From contig NZ_CP114778.1 in NCBI RefSeq assembly GCF_027359395.1, forward strand, positions 310,001 to 374,000: a stretch of DNA of 64,000 nucleotides, read 5' to 3'. The notes below the pieces were generated by a model. It saw only the letters and a program-made list of their open reading frames with translations, searched no databases and was not told the origin of the DNA. This stretch comes from Prochlorococcus marinus str. MIT 1013 (GTDB taxonomy: Bacteria; Cyanobacteriota; Cyanobacteriia; PCC-6307; Cyanobiaceae). Each line of letters starts with the position of its first letter. Positions within the stretch are counted from its first letter, which is position 1. The translations under genes and the position numbers were made by a program. This document shows positions 1 to 11,377 of this stretch, piece after piece.

Positions 1-458
1 TGCCCAGCTCTTTTTAATACCCCACCAATTTTTGCTCTTAAGGGAAAAATATGGCCCGGTCTTCTTAAATCTATTGGTTTTGTTTGACTATTAAGAGCAA
101 CTTGAATTGTTTTAGCTCTATCTTCTGCTGATATACCAGTTGATACACCAAATTCAGGACCTGCGTCGATACTTACAGTGAATGCTGTTTGATTGGAATC
201 GGTATTCCTGTCGACCATTAAAGGTAGATCTAACTGGTCTAATCTTTCCCCTTGCATTGCTAGACATATCAAACCTCTAGCTTCAGTTGCCATAAAATTT
301 ATTTGCTGAGGAGTCGCAAATTGAGCAGCACAGATCAAATCTCCTTCGTTTTCTCTCTTTTCATCATCAACTACTACAACACATTCACCGTTTCTTATAG
401 CAGCAAGAGCATCCGCTATATCATCAAATTCAACTTCATAACAATCTTCTGATTTCAA
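1..458 (-). CDS. ribBA: Riboflavin biosynthesis protein RibBA, N-terminal part (3,4-dihydroxy-2-butanone 4-phosphate synthase domain)
   Basis: The reverse strand encodes the start of a DHBP synthase domain, which makes the four-carbon riboflavin precursor from ribulose 5-phosphate. The acidic signature DDEKRENEGDL and the motif RRPGHIFPLRA are both visible; the first holds metal and substrate ligands in the family. The reading frame is open through the left edge, so the C-terminal part, normally GTP cyclohydrolase II, lies outside the window. The start is a TTG at 458, chosen because GAGGA lies five bases upstream and no ATG in frame gives the full domain. It is divergent from argC, with about 87 bp between the two starts. 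Confidence 0.9.
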   Translation of the reverse strand, partial: MKSEDCYEVEFDDIADALAAIRNGECVVVVDDEKRENEGDLICAAQFATPQQINFMATEARGLICLAMQGERLDQLDLPLMVDRNTDSNQTAFTVSIDAGPEFGVSTGISAEDRAKTIQVALNSQTKPIDLRRPGHIFPLRAKIGGVLKRAG

Positions 459-463
459 CTTAT

Positions 464-468
464 TCCTC
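464..468 (-). promoter_or_regulatory. Ribosome binding site of ribBA
   Basis: The reverse strand reads GAGGA five bases before the TTG at 458. It is the main reason for accepting the TTG as the ribBA start. Confidence 0.55.
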
Positions 469-545
469 GTGTTTGTGGTGAAAAGGTTCTTTGCTAATTA
501 TTCTCAAATGAATATCTCTTCATTCTACGAAATAACCTTGATGTT

Positions 546-1625
546 ATGGCAATAAGTACATCGAAAGCTGGGAGGATCGCAATTATTGGAGCATCTGGAT
601 ATGGAGGACTTCAACTGGTTAAGTTGATTAATGAACATCCAAGCTTTGAGATTTCAACTTTAAATGGAGAGCGATCAGCAGGTAAGAGCTGGAATGAAAT
701 AAATCCTTTTATGAAACTTGTGGGGGATAAAGATATAACTAAAAGCAATATTGATGAAATCGCTCAAGATTCTGATTATGCGATATTGAGTCTGCCAAAC
801 GGCTTATCATCGCAATTAACCCCTTTATTATTAGAAAAAGGTATTAAAGTAATAGATTTATCAGCTGATTATAGATTTAAATCATTGAAAAAATGGAAGG
901 AAGTATATTCCAAAGAAGCTGCAAAATATCAAAGATATGACTATGAATTATGTCAAGAGGCTATTTATGGCTTTTCAGAGGAATTTAAAAATGAAATATC
1001 AAAATCTAGATTAATTGCTTGCCCAGGTTGTTACCCAACCTCATCTCTTAGTGTCCTTATTCCATTCTTAAAACAAGGATTAATAGAAAGTGAAGGAATT
1101 ATTATTGATGCAAAATCTGGTACATCCGGCGGAGGTAGAAATCCAAGTGAACAACTCTTACTCTCTGAATGCTCTGAATCAATTAAGCCCTATGGAGTCA
1201 TTGGGCATAGGCATAGGGCAGAGATAGAAAGAATCGCTAGTCACTTTGCTGGTCATGAAGTCAACTTGCAATTTACGCCTCATTTGGTGCCAATGGTTAG
1301 AGGTATTTTATCGACAGTTTATGCTCGTTTAAGAGATCCTGGATTAACAGCAGAAGACTGCAAAATTGTAATTGAAGCTTTTTATAAAAATCAACCATTT
1401 ATTGATATTTTGCCTGTGGGTATTTATCCAGCTACTAAATGGGTTAAAAATACTAATAAAATTATGATTTCAGTTGAAGTTGATAAACGTAATGGAAGAA
1501 TAGTACTGATGAGTGTTATTGATAATCTTCTAAAAGGTCAAGCAGGGCAGGCTATACAAAATTTAAATATTATGCACGGACTTGAATCAGATATTGGTCT
1601 TCCTAAGATTACTTATTACCCCTGA
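546..1625 (+). CDS. argC: N-acetyl-gamma-glutamyl-phosphate reductase
   Basis: This enzyme catalyses the NADPH-dependent reduction of N-acetylglutamyl phosphate to the semialdehyde, the third step of arginine synthesis, in the cytosol. The NADP-binding loop GASGYGG is at residues 15-21 and the active-site cysteine is C162 in CPGCYPT. Further family motifs are SGTSGGGR and the histidine-rich GHRHRAEIE. The length of 359 residues is about normal for the family. Translation starts at the second of two close ATGs (541 is out of frame). The 3' end overlaps the convergent purN gene by 17 bp. No other arginine gene lies nearby, as is usual in cyanobacteria. Confidence 0.96.
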   Translation: MAISTSKAGRIAIIGASGYGGLQLVKLINEHPSFEISTLNGERSAGKSWNEINPFMKLVGDKDITKSNIDEIAQDSDYAILSLPNGLSSQLTPLLLEKGIKVIDLSADYRFKSLKKWKEVYSKEAAKYQRYDYELCQEAIYGFSEEFKNEISKSRLIACPGCYPTSSLSVLIPFLKQGLIESEGIIIDAKSGTSGGGRNPSEQLLLSECSESIKPYGVIGHRHRAEIERIASHFAGHEVNLQFTPHLVPMVRGILSTVYARLRDPGLTAEDCKIVIEAFYKNQPFIDILPVGIYPATKWVKNTNKIMISVEVDKRNGRIVLMSVIDNLLKGQAGQAIQNLNIMHGLESDIGLPKITYYP

Positions 1626-2307
1626 AGCCAGTTCTTATATTCATGGCTACTTTTGCTATCGCTAAAGGTAATATTATATGTTCCATTTGTTGAATTCTTT
1701 TTGTTAAAGTCTCTTTATTATCATGTTCTTGAATAGGGACTGCAGCTTGAATAATTATTGAGCCAGAATCAACTTCCTTTTTTACATAGTGAACCGTACA
1801 ACCCGTAATAGTAACCCTCTCGTCTATTGCCTGCTGTATTGCATTAATGCCTTTAAAAGAAGGTAATAGTGATGGATGTATATTAATTAGTCGGTTTATA
1901 TATCTATTAATTAATTCTTCTCCAGCAATTCTCATCCATCCAGCCATAACAATTAGTTCTACGGATAAATCCTCCAGTTTTTTTAATACCAGCATGTCAT
2001 GTTCTAATCTTGTTTGACAATCTCTATGGTTAATAATTACATAGGGTATTTTGTATTTGATAGCCTTTTTTATTGCTAAGCAATCAGGATTATTGACAAT
2101 TAATATAGAAATTTCTGCATTAAGTTGGTTATTTTGAATTGATTTAATAATGTACTCAAAATTAGAGCCATTACCGGAAGCAAGGACACCTAATCTTATT
2201 TTAGGCTCAAATAAAGGGCTTTCTGAATCTAGTGGGCTAATCAGGCAATGTTCATTTAAATCATAAGATATATTCTTCTCCATATATTTTTTATTATCTT
2301 TTTTCAT
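1609..2307 (-). CDS. purN: Phosphoribosylglycinamide formyltransferase (GAR transformylase)
   Basis: PurN transfers the formyl group from 10-formyltetrahydrofolate to GAR in purine synthesis. The phosphate-binding loop ASGNGSN is at residues 43-49. The catalytic Asn and His are N142 and H144 in INIHPSLLPS, and the catalytic Asp is D180 in VDSG, matching the N-H-D triad of the E. coli enzyme. The first 36 residues precede the usual family start; a later start is possible, but the ATG at 2307 is the first in frame. Its last 17 bp overlap the end of argC on the other strand. Confidence 0.94.
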   Translation of the reverse strand: MKKDNKKYMEKNISYDLNEHCLISPLDSESPLFEPKIRLGVLASGNGSNFEYIIKSIQNNQLNAEISILIVNNPDCLAIKKAIKYKIPYVIINHRDCQTRLEHDMLVLKKLEDLSVELIVMAGWMRIAGEELINRYINRLINIHPSLLPSFKGINAIQQAIDERVTITGCTVHYVKKEVDSGSIIIQAAVPIQEHDNKETLTKRIQQMEHIILPLAIAKVAMNIRTGFRGNK

Positions 2308-2591
2308 TAAAAAATGATTATCTATAACTAAATATATGCCCTTTGGATGAAATTACAATATCTAAATATAAAGACATATTTAATAGTAATGAAAGTTAAT
2401 TCAACATTTAGATTTCCCAAAGGTTAGATAAAAATAACTATCAAGCTTATTTACATTCCTATTTGTCAATTACTAAACATTCGCCAATTGAAAACCATTC
2501 TTGACTAATATAAATCAAATCAATTTGTTTAACGGTTCTCTTTTGAGAGTACCTGTAACAGAACTCATTAAGGAGTATTCTCATATCAATA

Positions 2592-4190
2592 ATGGAAATA
2601 ACTGACATCTTCCAGATGAATAACAACGATAAATGGTTAAGGTACTGCGATCTTTTATTTAGCGATGATTCATTAGGCTTTTGGCTAGATATAAGCAGAA
2701 TGAATGTGGAGAAGAGTGATTTTGAAAAATTTAAGGACATTTATTCAAAAGCTTTTGATTCTTTAGAAAGTCTTGAGAATGGATCGATTGCCAATATTGA
2801 TGAAAGCAGGCAAGTTGGTCATTACTGGCTTCGAAATCCGAAGATTGCTCCAAGTAAGGAAATTTCAGACTCCATCACCAAAGAAATTCAAGACATAACA
2901 AAGTTTGGAGCATCAATATTAAATGGTGAAATAACTAACAGCGATGGAAAAAAATATACAGATGTTTTTTGGATAGGTATAGGTGGTAGTGGTTTAGGTC
3001 CGTTACTTATTAACGAGTCATTTAAGAGAGAGTCAATTGGAATGAATCTACATTTTCTAGACAATGTAGACCCCGAGGGGATTTCTCATAAATTAAATTC
3101 CATTCTTCCTAATATTGAATCAACTTTGTTTGTAGTTGTTAGTAAATCAGGTGGCACTCCTGAACCTTTGATAGGAATGGAGCAAGCCATGAAGTTTGTT
3201 CACGATAACAACCAGAACTGGTCATCTCGAGCGATAGCAATTACTACAAAAGGTAGTAAGTTAGATGCCTTAGCTGCTAGCGAAAATTGGTTAAATATCT
3301 TTGATTTACCTGATTGGGTTGGTGGAAGGACAAGTATTACTGGTGCTGTTGGATTATTACCTGCCTCCCTAATTGGCGCTGACATTAACAAGTTTTTAGA
3401 TGGAGCATCTCAAATGGATTCTCTAACAAGAGAAAAAGATATTAAAAATAATCCAGCGGCACTTTTATCCTTAGCTTGGTACAAATCTGGAAATGGAAAA
3501 GGGTTAAGAGATATGGTTGTACTTCCCTATAGAGACAGATTACAAGTTTTCAGTAGATATCTTCAACAACTTGTGATGGAATCCTTAGGTAAGAAGTTAG
3601 ATAGAGATGGAAATCAAGTTAATCAAGGTATCGCAGTTTATGGAAATAAAGGTTCTACTGATCAGCATGCATATGTGCAGCAATTAAGAGATGGTATTGA
3701 TAATTTCTTTGTTAATTTCATTGAGATTCTCCACGATCCAGCAGAGATAGTTGAAGTAAAAAATAAACGACCTGGGGATTACTTGTCTGGATTTCTTCAA
3801 GGAACAAGAGCAGCATTAACTGAAGGTGGGAGACAGAATTTGACAATCACATTTAAATCATTTGACGAGTCAAGTCTTGGAGCTTTAATTGCATTATTTG
3901 AACGAGCAGTAAGTTTATATGCTGAATTGATTAATGTTAATGCTTACAATCAACCAGGAGTTGAAGCTGGGAAAAAAGCCGCTACAAACATAATTAATCT
4001 ACAAAAAGAAATTGAAGAACTTTTGGAAGATGGAAAAGAAAGAACTTTAAGACAAATTAATGATGCATTGTTTACTGACTCAACTGAGTCGATATATTTG
4101 ATTCTGAGAAAACTTTCTGAAAATTCAGATCATTATTCAGTGAATGGTAATCAATCAAATCCAGATCAATTAATTATTTCGAAAAACTGA
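2592..4190 (+). CDS. pgi: Glucose-6-phosphate isomerase
   Basis: Pgi interconverts glucose 6-phosphate and fructose 6-phosphate and links glycogen, the oxidative pentose pathway and gluconeogenesis in a phototroph. Signature segments are IGIGGSGLG (128-136), SKSGGTPEP (184-192), the block [14 protein letters not shown] near 241-254, and [11 protein letters not shown] near 456-466. The length of 532 residues suits the cyanobacterial group. An AAGGAG lies at 2570-2575, 16 bases before the chosen ATG and 40 bases before the alternative ATG at 2616, so the first is preferred. It is convergent with leuS, with only 3 bp between the two stop codons. Confidence 0.96.
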   Translation: MEITDIFQMNNNDKWLRYCDLLFSDDSLGFWLDISRMNVEKSDFEKFKDIYSKAFDSLESLENGSIANIDESRQVGHYWLRNPKIAPSKEISDSITKEIQDITKFGASILNGEITNSDGKKYTDVFWIGIGGSGLGPLLINESFKRESIGMNLHFLDNVDPEGISHKLNSILPNIESTLFVVVSKSGGTPEPLIGMEQAMKFVHDNNQNWSSRAIAITTKGSKLDALAASENWLNIFDLPDWVGGRTSITGAVGLLPASLIGADINKFLDGASQMDSLTREKDIKNNPAALLSLAWYKSGNGKGLRDMVVLPYRDRLQVFSRYLQQLVMESLGKKLDRDGNQVNQGIAVYGNKGSTDQHAYVQQLRDGIDNFFVNFIEILHDPAEIVEVKNKRPGDYLSGFLQGTRAALTEGGRQNLTITFKSFDESSLGALIALFERAVSLYAELINVNAYNQPGVEAGKKAATNIINLQKEIEELLEDGKERTLRQINDALFTDSTESIYLILRKLSENSDHYSVNGNQSNPDQLIISKN

Positions 4191-4193
4191 TTT

Positions 4194-6782
4194 CTAAATA
4201 ACTATATTCACTAATTTATTTGGAACCACAATTATCCGTTTTGGTTCTTTTCCATCTATCCATTTCTGAGCCGCATCACTTTTGATAGCTATATCCCCTA
4301 ATTCATCTTTAGATAGATTTTTACTGGCATCGATTGATCCCCTAACTTTTCCGTTAATTTGGATCATAAGTTTAAAGCTATCTTGTTCAAGCGCACTTGC
4401 ATCGAATTTTGGCCATGACTGAAGATGAATACTTTGAGTATTTCCGATTGTCTTCCAAAGCTCCTCTGCAATATGAGGAGAAAATGGAGAAGTTATTTTA
4501 ACTAATATTGAAACAACATTAGTTAGACTTTCATTACTACAGTTATTAACTATTGAACTTAGGCCATTCACAGCTTTCATAAGTTCAGATATTGCTGTAT
4601 TAAATTGAAGATTGTTCAAATCATCAGTAATTTCTTTAATAGCAATATTAATTAGACGTAAAGCTTCATCATCTTTAGACTGTTCTTTTTCTATATTTAA
4701 TCTTGATTTACTCTTTGTTAGTTCTAAAGTATTAATAACAAATTTCCAGAGTCTCTGTATAAATCGATATTGTCCTTCAACATCTGAATCATCCCATTCT
4801 AAATCTTTTTCAGGAGGAGCTTTAAAAAGAATAAACATTCTGGCTGTGTCTGCACCATATTTATCTATGACTAATGATGGGTCTACACCATTATATTTAG
4901 ACTTTGACATCTTTTCGTAGATAATATCAATATTTTCTCCAGTTATTGGATCTTTAGGATCATTAATATCTTTAATTTGATATTTTGAAAAATATTTATT
5001 ATTATTTGGATTTTTAAAAGTAATAGCTTGAACCATTCCCTGAGTTAATAGCTTCTTAAAGGGTTCATCAATATTTAATAATCCACAGCTTTTCAGAGCT
5101 TTGGTTAAAAATCTTGAATAAAGTAAATGAAGGATTGCGTGCTCAATACCACCTACGTATTGTTTAACAGGAAGCCATTTATCTATTTCGCTTTTTATAA
5201 ATGGATTTTGTTTATTTTCAGGGTTTATATATCTTAAAAAGTACCATGATGAACACATAAAAGTGTCCATTGTGTCAGTTTCTCTTTTTGCTTCATTTCC
5301 ACATTTAGGACAACAAGTGTTTATCCATTCTGTTTTAGTGGTTAAAGGTGACTTTCCTTTACCAGTTAATTTAATATCAATAGGCAGAGAAACAGGTAGA
5401 TCATCGTCTGGAACTCTTACTTGACCACACTTCTTACAATTAATTATCGGAATCGGACAACCCCAATATCTTTGTCTAGATATAAGCCAATCCCTTAACT
5501 TATACGTAGTTTTTGGTTTTGCCCAATTAGCATTTGAACCTAATTCAAGTATTTTTGTTTTTGCAATATGAGAATCAATTCCATTGAATGTATCTGAATT
5601 GATCATGATTCCCTTATCTACGTACTCAGCATTTAAATAACTATCATCTTCATCATTATTGGGTCTTATGACATAATTAATTGGTAAATCATATGATTTA
5701 GCAAACTTATAATCTCTACTATCATGAGCAGGAACACCCATAACAGCTCCTGTTCCATATTCCATAATCACATAATCGCCAATCCAAATAGGTATCTCTT
5801 TATTATCTGCTGGATTAATTGCATTTACTCCTAAATACATTCCAAGTTTTTTTCTACTATCTGAATTACGTTCTAGATCACTTAACTTTTCTTGTGTTTT
5901 CCTAAACTCTATTAATTGATTAATATCTTTATCATTTATTAATTGATCAATTAATGGATGATTTGAAGCTAAGACCAGATAACTTACTCCATAGATTGTA
6001 TCTATTCTTGTAGTGAAAGCTGTTATTTTTTGGTTATGATTTTTGATATCAAATGTTATTTCTGCTCCGATTGACTTACCAATCCAATTTTTTTGCATAA
6101 CCCTGACTCTCTCTGGCCAGTCATTAAGCTGAGCTAAGTCATTATTTAGATCTTCGGCAAAACTAGTAATTCGTAGAAACCACTGGTTTAATTCCTTTTT
6201 CTCAACTTTAGCTCCAGATCTCCACGATTTACCTTCAGCATCTACTTGTTCATTTGCAAGAACAGTTTGATCAATCGGATCCCAATTTACCGTTGCTTTT
6301 TTTTGATAGGCAAGATTATTTTTATGTAATTGATTAAATATATATTGAGTCCATTTATAATAATCTTCTTTGCAAGTAGTAACTTCTTTAGACCAATCTA
6401 TTGATAATCCAAGTCGATCTAATTGATTTTTCATTTGTGAAATATTTTTATCTGTCCAGGTTGATGGACTCGTGTCTCTTTCTATTGCTGCATTTTCAGC
6501 CGGTAAACCGAAGGAATCCCATCCCATTGGATGAAGAACGTTATAACCTTGCATCCTTTTATATCTAGCCAGTACATCTGTAATGACATAATTCCTCACG
6601 TGCCCCATATGTAAGGAACCCGATGGGTATGGGAACATTGACAAGGCGTAAAAAGTATTGTCTTTGTTTACATCAGTATTTGTTCTATAGAGCCCTTGAT
6701 TAGCCCACTCTTTTTGCCAATAAGCTTCTATCTCACGAGGCTCGTAACGCTGGTCACTAATCTCTGAAGTAGTATTATTCAA
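4194..6782 (-). CDS. leuS: Leucyl-tRNA synthetase
   Basis: This class I aminoacyl-tRNA synthetase charges tRNA-Leu. The HIGH-type motif HMGH is at residues 58-61 and KMSKSKYNG is near 622-630. Between them lie a zinc-ribbon-like pair of CxxC motifs and the CP1 editing domain with its TRIDT segment. The length of 862 residues is typical. The start is a TTG, well supported because AAGGAG sits seven bases upstream and there is no better ATG. It is divergent from dapF across 135 bp. Confidence 0.97.
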   Translation of the reverse strand: MNNTTSEISDQRYEPREIEAYWQKEWANQGLYRTNTDVNKDNTFYALSMFPYPSGSLHMGHVRNYVITDVLARYKRMQGYNVLHPMGWDSFGLPAENAAIERDTSPSTWTDKNISQMKNQLDRLGLSIDWSKEVTTCKEDYYKWTQYIFNQLHKNNLAYQKKATVNWDPIDQTVLANEQVDAEGKSWRSGAKVEKKELNQWFLRITSFAEDLNNDLAQLNDWPERVRVMQKNWIGKSIGAEITFDIKNHNQKITAFTTRIDTIYGVSYLVLASNHPLIDQLINDKDINQLIEFRKTQEKLSDLERNSDSRKKLGMYLGVNAINPADNKEIPIWIGDYVIMEYGTGAVMGVPAHDSRDYKFAKSYDLPINYVIRPNNDEDDSYLNAEYVDKGIMINSDTFNGIDSHIAKTKILELGSNANWAKPKTTYKLRDWLISRQRYWGCPIPIINCKKCGQVRVPDDDLPVSLPIDIKLTGKGKSPLTTKTEWINTCCPKCGNEAKRETDTMDTFMCSSWYFLRYINPENKQNPFIKSEIDKWLPVKQYVGGIEHAILHLLYSRFLTKALKSCGLLNIDEPFKKLLTQGMVQAITFKNPNNNKYFSKYQIKDINDPKDPITGENIDIIYEKMSKSKYNGVDPSLVIDKYGADTARMFILFKAPPEKDLEWDDSDVEGQYRFIQRLWKFVINTLELTKSKSRLNIEKEQSKDDEALRLINIAIKEITDDLNNLQFNTAISELMKAVNGLSSIVNNCSNESLTNVVSILVKITSPFSPHIAEELWKTIGNTQSIHLQSWPKFDASALEQDSFKLMIQINGKVRGSIDASKNLSKDELGDIAIKSDAAQKWIDGKEPKRIIVVPNKLVNIVI

Positions 6783-6789
6783 GGAAGAT

Positions 6790-6795
6790 CTCCTT
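6790..6795 (-). promoter_or_regulatory. Ribosome binding site of leuS
   Basis: The reverse strand reads AAGGAG, a full Shine-Dalgarno match, seven bases before the TTG at 6782. It fixes TTG as the leuS start. Confidence 0.7.
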
Positions 6796-6917
6796 CAGTA
6801 GTTGATTTGCCAATCAGATAATGTTCTCATAAATTGATGCCCAATATGCGAATAGTTCTGAAATTACTACCAGGAACGCTTTATTTTCTTAGATCATAGT
6901 TAAACAAACTTTAAATC

Positions 6918-7772
6918 ATGAAATATAATTTCTCAAAATATCAAGGACTTGGTAACGATTTTATTATCTTTGATGCACGTGGTAATAACTTAGATAATTT
7001 ATTTACTGAAAATAAAGATAACTTTATTGAACATCTATGTCATAGAAATTTTGGCATAGGAGCTGATGGAATTATTCTTGTATTAGATTCCAAAAATAAA
7101 TGTTTTGTGAAAATGAGGATATTTAATTCTGATGGTTCTGAACCAGAAATGTGTGGCAATGGTATAAGATGCTTGATTGCTTTTTTAAACGATAATAATG
7201 AAATTAATGATAAGTCTGAGATTCGAATAGAAACTAAAGCTGGTCTGATTCTCACCTCTATTGCTGGTAATGAAAATATTAAAGTAAATATGGGAGAACC
7301 TATTCTTTCTCCTGAAGATATACCTACTAAATTGTTAATGAATAATTTACCAGTTCCTAATGGAAAGATTACAATAAATGATGAAATTTTAAATGTTTAT
7401 GCTGCTAGTATGGGCAATCCTCATATGATCGTATTTGTTGATAAAATTGACAATATACCATTCGAAGAATGGGGAAGATTCCTTGAAAAACACAATACAT
7501 TTCCTAATGATACCAATGTTCACTTTGTTGAATTAATTGATAAATCAAATATTAAAGTTAAGGTATGGGAAAGGGGTTGCGGGCCAACACTAGCTTGTGG
7601 CACAGGGGCTTGCGCGTGTCTGGTCGTAACATCCAAGTTAGGTAAAACTTTAAACAACGCTAACATTTATTTACCAGGTGGCAAATTAGAAATTGAATGG
7701 CCCAACCAAGCAGGTCCAGTTTTAATGCAGGGGCCTGCCTTAAAAGTATTTCATGGCGAGATAGATATTTAA
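6918..7772 (+). CDS. dapF: Diaminopimelate epimerase
   Basis: DapF converts LL- to meso-diaminopimelate for lysine and peptidoglycan. The two catalytic cysteines are visible: C79 in MCGNGIRC and C227 in GPTLACGTGAC. The length of 284 residues is normal. The next gene, a cysteine desulfurase, begins about a dozen bases after the stop, so the two may be cotranscribed together with the following DUF1995 and dacB genes. A link to peptidoglycan is shared with dacB two genes on. Confidence 0.96.
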   Translation: MKYNFSKYQGLGNDFIIFDARGNNLDNLFTENKDNFIEHLCHRNFGIGADGIILVLDSKNKCFVKMRIFNSDGSEPEMCGNGIRCLIAFLNDNNEINDKSEIRIETKAGLILTSIAGNENIKVNMGEPILSPEDIPTKLLMNNLPVPNGKITINDEILNVYAASMGNPHMIVFVDKIDNIPFEEWGRFLEKHNTFPNDTNVHFVELIDKSNIKVKVWERGCGPTLACGTGACACLVVTSKLGKTLNNANIYLPGGKLEIEWPNQAGPVLMQGPALKVFHGEIDI

Positions 7773-7784
7773 TCATACTTGAAA

Positions 7785-8966
7785 ATGAATAATATTTATC
7801 TCGATGCATCAGCGACTACTCCGCCACATATAGATGTTATTAATAAACTAAAGGATATTCAATCTGAATGCTGGGGGAATCCATCAAGTATCCATAAAGT
7901 TGGGGTTTTTGCAAGAGAGATTTTGGAAAGATCTAGATTATCAATAGCTAATAAATTAAAAGCTTCATCTGACGAAATTTTTTTCACATCTGGAGCAACT
8001 GAGTCAAATTATCTTTCTCTTAAAGTTGTATCTAATAATCTTGATAAAGGAAGACTTGTTATAAGTAGCGTTGAACACCCTTCTATTAACTTAATAGCCA
8101 ATCAATTACATAATGATGGTTGGGATATTAAATACTGGCCTGTAGATCGTTATGGAATTATCAACCTTGATTTGTTGGAGGAGATGTTATCTCCTCCAAC
8201 AAAAATGGTTTCGATAATCTGGGGCCAAAGTGAGATTGGGGCCATTCAGCCCATAAATCTCATAGGTAATGAATGTAAAAAACGAAATATACTTTTTCAT
8301 ACTGATGCTACACAGGTCCTCCCTAGCGGTCTTATTGATTGGAGTAAATTAAATGTTGATATGCTTAGTGCCTCTGCGCATAAACTTCAAGGCCCAAAAG
8401 GTATTGGATTATTAATGTTGCGTAGAGGCGTTCGAGAGTTATTACTTAATGATCCTTCATATGGATTTAAGAATGGCTCTATAAGATCTGGTACAGAGTC
8501 AGTTCCCCTTATTGCAGGTTTTTCAACAGCAATTGACCTTCTTAATGAATATATAGAGGTTACTGATAATCAAACATTATTCCCCAAGAATAATGTCTCC
8601 AAAATGACTTCTCTTTTAAAACAAAATCTAGCTAAGAATAAACAACTTACTTTTATTGGTCCTCATAGAGAACGTCTACCGAATAATCTTTCATATCTCT
8701 GTCATACAAAATCAATGTTTCCAATTAAAGGTAGAGAAATTGTTCGATTATTATCAAAATATGGCGTTTATATAAGTAGTGGTAGTGCATGCTCATCATC
8801 TAGTCAAGGACCAAATCCCATACTGGTAGCAATTAATGTTGATAAACCACTACAAGAATCTGGATTAAGAATAACTATTGGTCCATGGATTTCAAATGAT
8901 GATATTAACTCAGTTTCAAATATAATAGATGAATCATTGCAATCTTTAGAACTCAAAAAACAATGA
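7785..8966 (+). CDS. Cysteine desulfurase (NifS/IscS-type aminotransferase class V)
   Basis: This PLP enzyme removes sulfur from cysteine for Fe-S cluster or thio-cofactor assembly. The PLP lysine is near residue 199 in SAHKLQGPKG, and the persulfide cysteine is near residue 335 in SGSACSSSSQ. The substrate-site segment HTDATQVLP is present. I take the ATG at 7785; a TTG two codons upstream is in frame but has no ribosome site. The surroundings (dapF, DUF1995) do not say which sulfur pathway it feeds. It resembles the IscS/NifS group, not SufS, because of the short active-site loop, which is an inference. Confidence 0.9.
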   Translation: MNNIYLDASATTPPHIDVINKLKDIQSECWGNPSSIHKVGVFAREILERSRLSIANKLKASSDEIFFTSGATESNYLSLKVVSNNLDKGRLVISSVEHPSINLIANQLHNDGWDIKYWPVDRYGIINLDLLEEMLSPPTKMVSIIWGQSEIGAIQPINLIGNECKKRNILFHTDATQVLPSGLIDWSKLNVDMLSASAHKLQGPKGIGLLMLRRGVRELLLNDPSYGFKNGSIRSGTESVPLIAGFSTAIDLLNEYIEVTDNQTLFPKNNVSKMTSLLKQNLAKNKQLTFIGPHRERLPNNLSYLCHTKSMFPIKGREIVRLLSKYGVYISSGSACSSSSQGPNPILVAINVDKPLQESGLRITIGPWISNDDINSVSNIIDESLQSLELKKQ

Positions 8967-8973
8967 TCATCAA

Positions 8974-9597
8974 ATGAATAATAAGCTACCCTCAGATCTT
9001 AGAGAAGCAGAATCAAATGTTTATGAATCAATCCAAAGCTATTTTTCAAGTAATTCTCAACAATCTTTTCTTTCTATCAACCTAAGATTTGAAGGATTAA
9101 GAATTAATCCAATAATATTTCGTTTATCTAACAAACTAACTGAAATTAAATTCGATAATATTTTATTATGGGCCGATGCTGGAGGAGCTGCTCTTGCTAA
9201 AAGAGACAACCCTGAATTGGCTAATAAGATTTTTACATTTAAGGAGTTTATTAATTCAACAGATTTGTTGAATTCATTCTTATTAGTCTGTTCTCCTCAA
9301 CCATATGATATTGAGATGTTTGAGCAAGTATGTTCACATACTAATTCAACCGTAATTATGATTAATGGTAAGTTGGAAGATCCAATAGTAGGTATTGGAA
9401 GTGTCGGTAGGGAAATGAGGAAAAGATTTGCTGAAAAATGGGAAGTACTTTATTATGTTCAACCATTATCTATGGGCGCATTATTAAAAAGATTTCCTAA
9501 TGATTGGGAGCTTTTTAAATTAAACACTAATGGATATTCTTTTGCTAAATCATTTGATAAGCGACCTGATGATGAAACTATAATGCTAAACTTATAA
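8974..9597 (+). CDS. DUF1995 family protein
   Basis: A 207-residue soluble protein with features of the DUF1995 family found in cyanobacteria and plastids: an N-terminal acidic segment LPSDLREAE, a central VCSPQPYD segment and a GIGSVGREMRKRF block near 140-155. Plant relatives have been linked to photosystem II accumulation, but its biochemical role is not known. No membrane segment or signal peptide is apparent. It starts 7 bp after the desulfurase stop and ends 4 bp before dacB, so it looks like part of a dapF-to-dacB transcript. Confidence 0.75.
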   Translation: MNNKLPSDLREAESNVYESIQSYFSSNSQQSFLSINLRFEGLRINPIIFRLSNKLTEIKFDNILLWADAGGAALAKRDNPELANKIFTFKEFINSTDLLNSFLLVCSPQPYDIEMFEQVCSHTNSTVIMINGKLEDPIVGIGSVGREMRKRFAEKWEVLYYVQPLSMGALLKRFPNDWELFKLNTNGYSFAKSFDKRPDDETIMLNL

Positions 9598-9601
9598 CTG
9601 T

Positions 9602-10837
9602 ATGATTAAAAAATTATATTTATATATTGGTTTTATCTTATTATCAGTAAATATAGTTAATGGTAATTTATTTTCATTATTCTCATACATAAGACAAAGG
9701 GATAATATTAATAAGATAAGTCCTGAAAAATTTAATATTTGTAAACCTTTGCAAAAAAAATTAGAGGATTATACTTATAACTTCAATGCTAATATTAGCG
9801 TAAGTATTTTAGATAAATCAGGTGATTTCATTGTAGATATTAATGGCTATATACCTAGGATTCCTGCTTCTAACCAGAAGATTCTGTCTAGCGCTTTCTC
9901 TTTAGATACTTTAGGGCCTTATTATACTCTTAAGACATCTTTAAAAGAGATAAATGATGGAAGCTTATATATTGAAGCATCAGGTGATCCCGATTTCGAT
10001 AAAAGTCATTTAGAAGAGTTAATTAATGATCTTAATAGTACCAATCATAATCCCACTTTAAAATTACCAATAATAATTAAAACTAGTAATACTAAAAATT
10101 GGTGGCCTGCTAGCTGGTCATATGCAGATAGAAAAGAAGAATATGGGGCACCTATTACTAAATATTCAATAGCAAGTAATTCAAGTATTAATGCTTTATA
10201 TAATCCAATTGATAATTTTATTTATGAGTTAGAGAATACTCTTAGAAAAAATAATTTATCTAAAAAATATTTTGTAAAAGCCGTTAATAAAGAATATCCT
10301 ATTGATTATATCTCAACAATTAAAGTTATTAATTCTGCCCCTTTATATATCTTGCTAAACCTTGTTAACTCTGAGAGTCACAATTTTACTTCTGAAGTGA
10401 TTTTCAGAAATTCATTAAATGACTGGTCTCATGATTTTCCTAATCTAAAATATAGTAATTGGATAAATAAACAAAACTTTAATTCTGAAAATTTTATCTT
10501 TGCAGATGCCAGTGGGTTATCAAGAAAGAATAGAGTAACCACATATGGCTTATCCCAGTTCTTGAGAAGAATGAAACTTAATAGATTTTCTGACTACTAT
10601 TTCTCATCTTTTTCAATTTTAGGTGTTAGAGGCTCGTTAGCAAATGTAAATGCTCCAGTAAACCTTAAGGGTAGAATTCTGGCTAAATCTGGAAGACTTA
10701 ATGATGTTAGATCCCTCTCTGGTTTTATATTAGGAGAGGAAAAAATTTTTAGTATTATTGTGAACAATATGGAGAATTCGACAAGACATATTGTGAAAAT
10801 ATTATCAATAGTAGATAATACTGATAATTGTAATTAA
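9602..10837 (+). CDS. dacB: D-alanyl-D-alanine carboxypeptidase / endopeptidase, peptidase S13 (PBP4) family
   Basis: This is a penicillin-binding protein that trims peptidoglycan in the periplasm. The N-terminus has a hydrophobic export signal at about residues 4-19. The three catalytic motifs are visible: SNQK at 90-93, S-H-N near 259-261, and KSG near 361. The length of 411 residues is slightly below the family average, with a short insert between motifs one and two. Its 3' end overlaps the convergent coaD by 4 bp. Confidence 0.88.
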   Translation: MIKKLYLYIGFILLSVNIVNGNLFSLFSYIRQRDNINKISPEKFNICKPLQKKLEDYTYNFNANISVSILDKSGDFIVDINGYIPRIPASNQKILSSAFSLDTLGPYYTLKTSLKEINDGSLYIEASGDPDFDKSHLEELINDLNSTNHNPTLKLPIIIKTSNTKNWWPASWSYADRKEEYGAPITKYSIASNSSINALYNPIDNFIYELENTLRKNNLSKKYFVKAVNKEYPIDYISTIKVINSAPLYILLNLVNSESHNFTSEVIFRNSLNDWSHDFPNLKYSNWINKQNFNSENFIFADASGLSRKNRVTTYGLSQFLRRMKLNRFSDYYFSSFSILGVRGSLANVNAPVNLKGRILAKSGRLNDVRSLSGFILGEEKIFSIIVNNMENSTRHIVKILSIVDNTDNCN

Positions 10838-11310
10838 TTTGTATTTAGTGCCAAAAGATCTTTGGCTATAAACTCAGGAACCATATGACGAATTTCACCA
10901 CCAAATCTTGCGACTTCTTTAACTACAGAACTACTTAAAAAACTATGATGCGTTTCTGTTGCGAGAAATATTGTTTCGTATTGATTATTTAAAGATCGAT
11001 TAGTATGAGCAACCTGTAGTTCATATTCAAAATCACTCATAGCTCTTAAGCCTCTTAAAATAAGATCCGCATTATGTTCACGTGCACAATCCACCGTTAG
11101 ACCTTTAAAAGCTATTGTTCTACAACCTGGTATATCTCTGGTAGCATTTTTAATCTGTTCTATTCTTCTCTCGCACGGAAAAGTTGCCTTTTTTGACGGA
11201 TTTTCTAATACTGCAATGAGAACTTCTCCAAACAAATCACTTCCCCTTTGAATTAGATCAAGGTGACCAAACGTTAATGGGTCAAAACTACCGGGATAAA
11301 GCGCCTTCAT
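10834..11310 (-). CDS. coaD: Phosphopantetheine adenylyltransferase
   Basis: CoaD makes dephospho-CoA from phosphopantetheine and ATP, the penultimate step of coenzyme A synthesis. The nucleotidyltransferase motif TFGH is at residues 13-16 within [12 protein letters not shown]. The segment [13 protein letters not shown] and the ATP-site segment FLSSSVVKE are also present. The length of 158 residues is normal. It is convergent with dacB (4 bp overlap) and divergent from the flavin reductase-like gene. Confidence 0.97.
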   Translation of the reverse strand: MKALYPGSFDPLTFGHLDLIQRGSDLFGEVLIAVLENPSKKATFPCERRIEQIKNATRDIPGCRTIAFKGLTVDCAREHNADLILRGLRAMSDFEYELQVAHTNRSLNNQYETIFLATETHHSFLSSSVVKEVARFGGEIRHMVPEFIAKDLLALNTN

Positions 11311-11377
11311 GGTTTTTTAACTTTAAAAAAGTCCATTTCTTTCATAGAATCTAATATCTACAAACGTATCAAAGCGC

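Noticed and set aside
2459-2740. 93-codon reverse-strand frame spanning the pgi start
   Set aside because: Most of it lies over the pgi coding region and upstream promoter on the other strand; composition is unlike a protein and pgi is certain.
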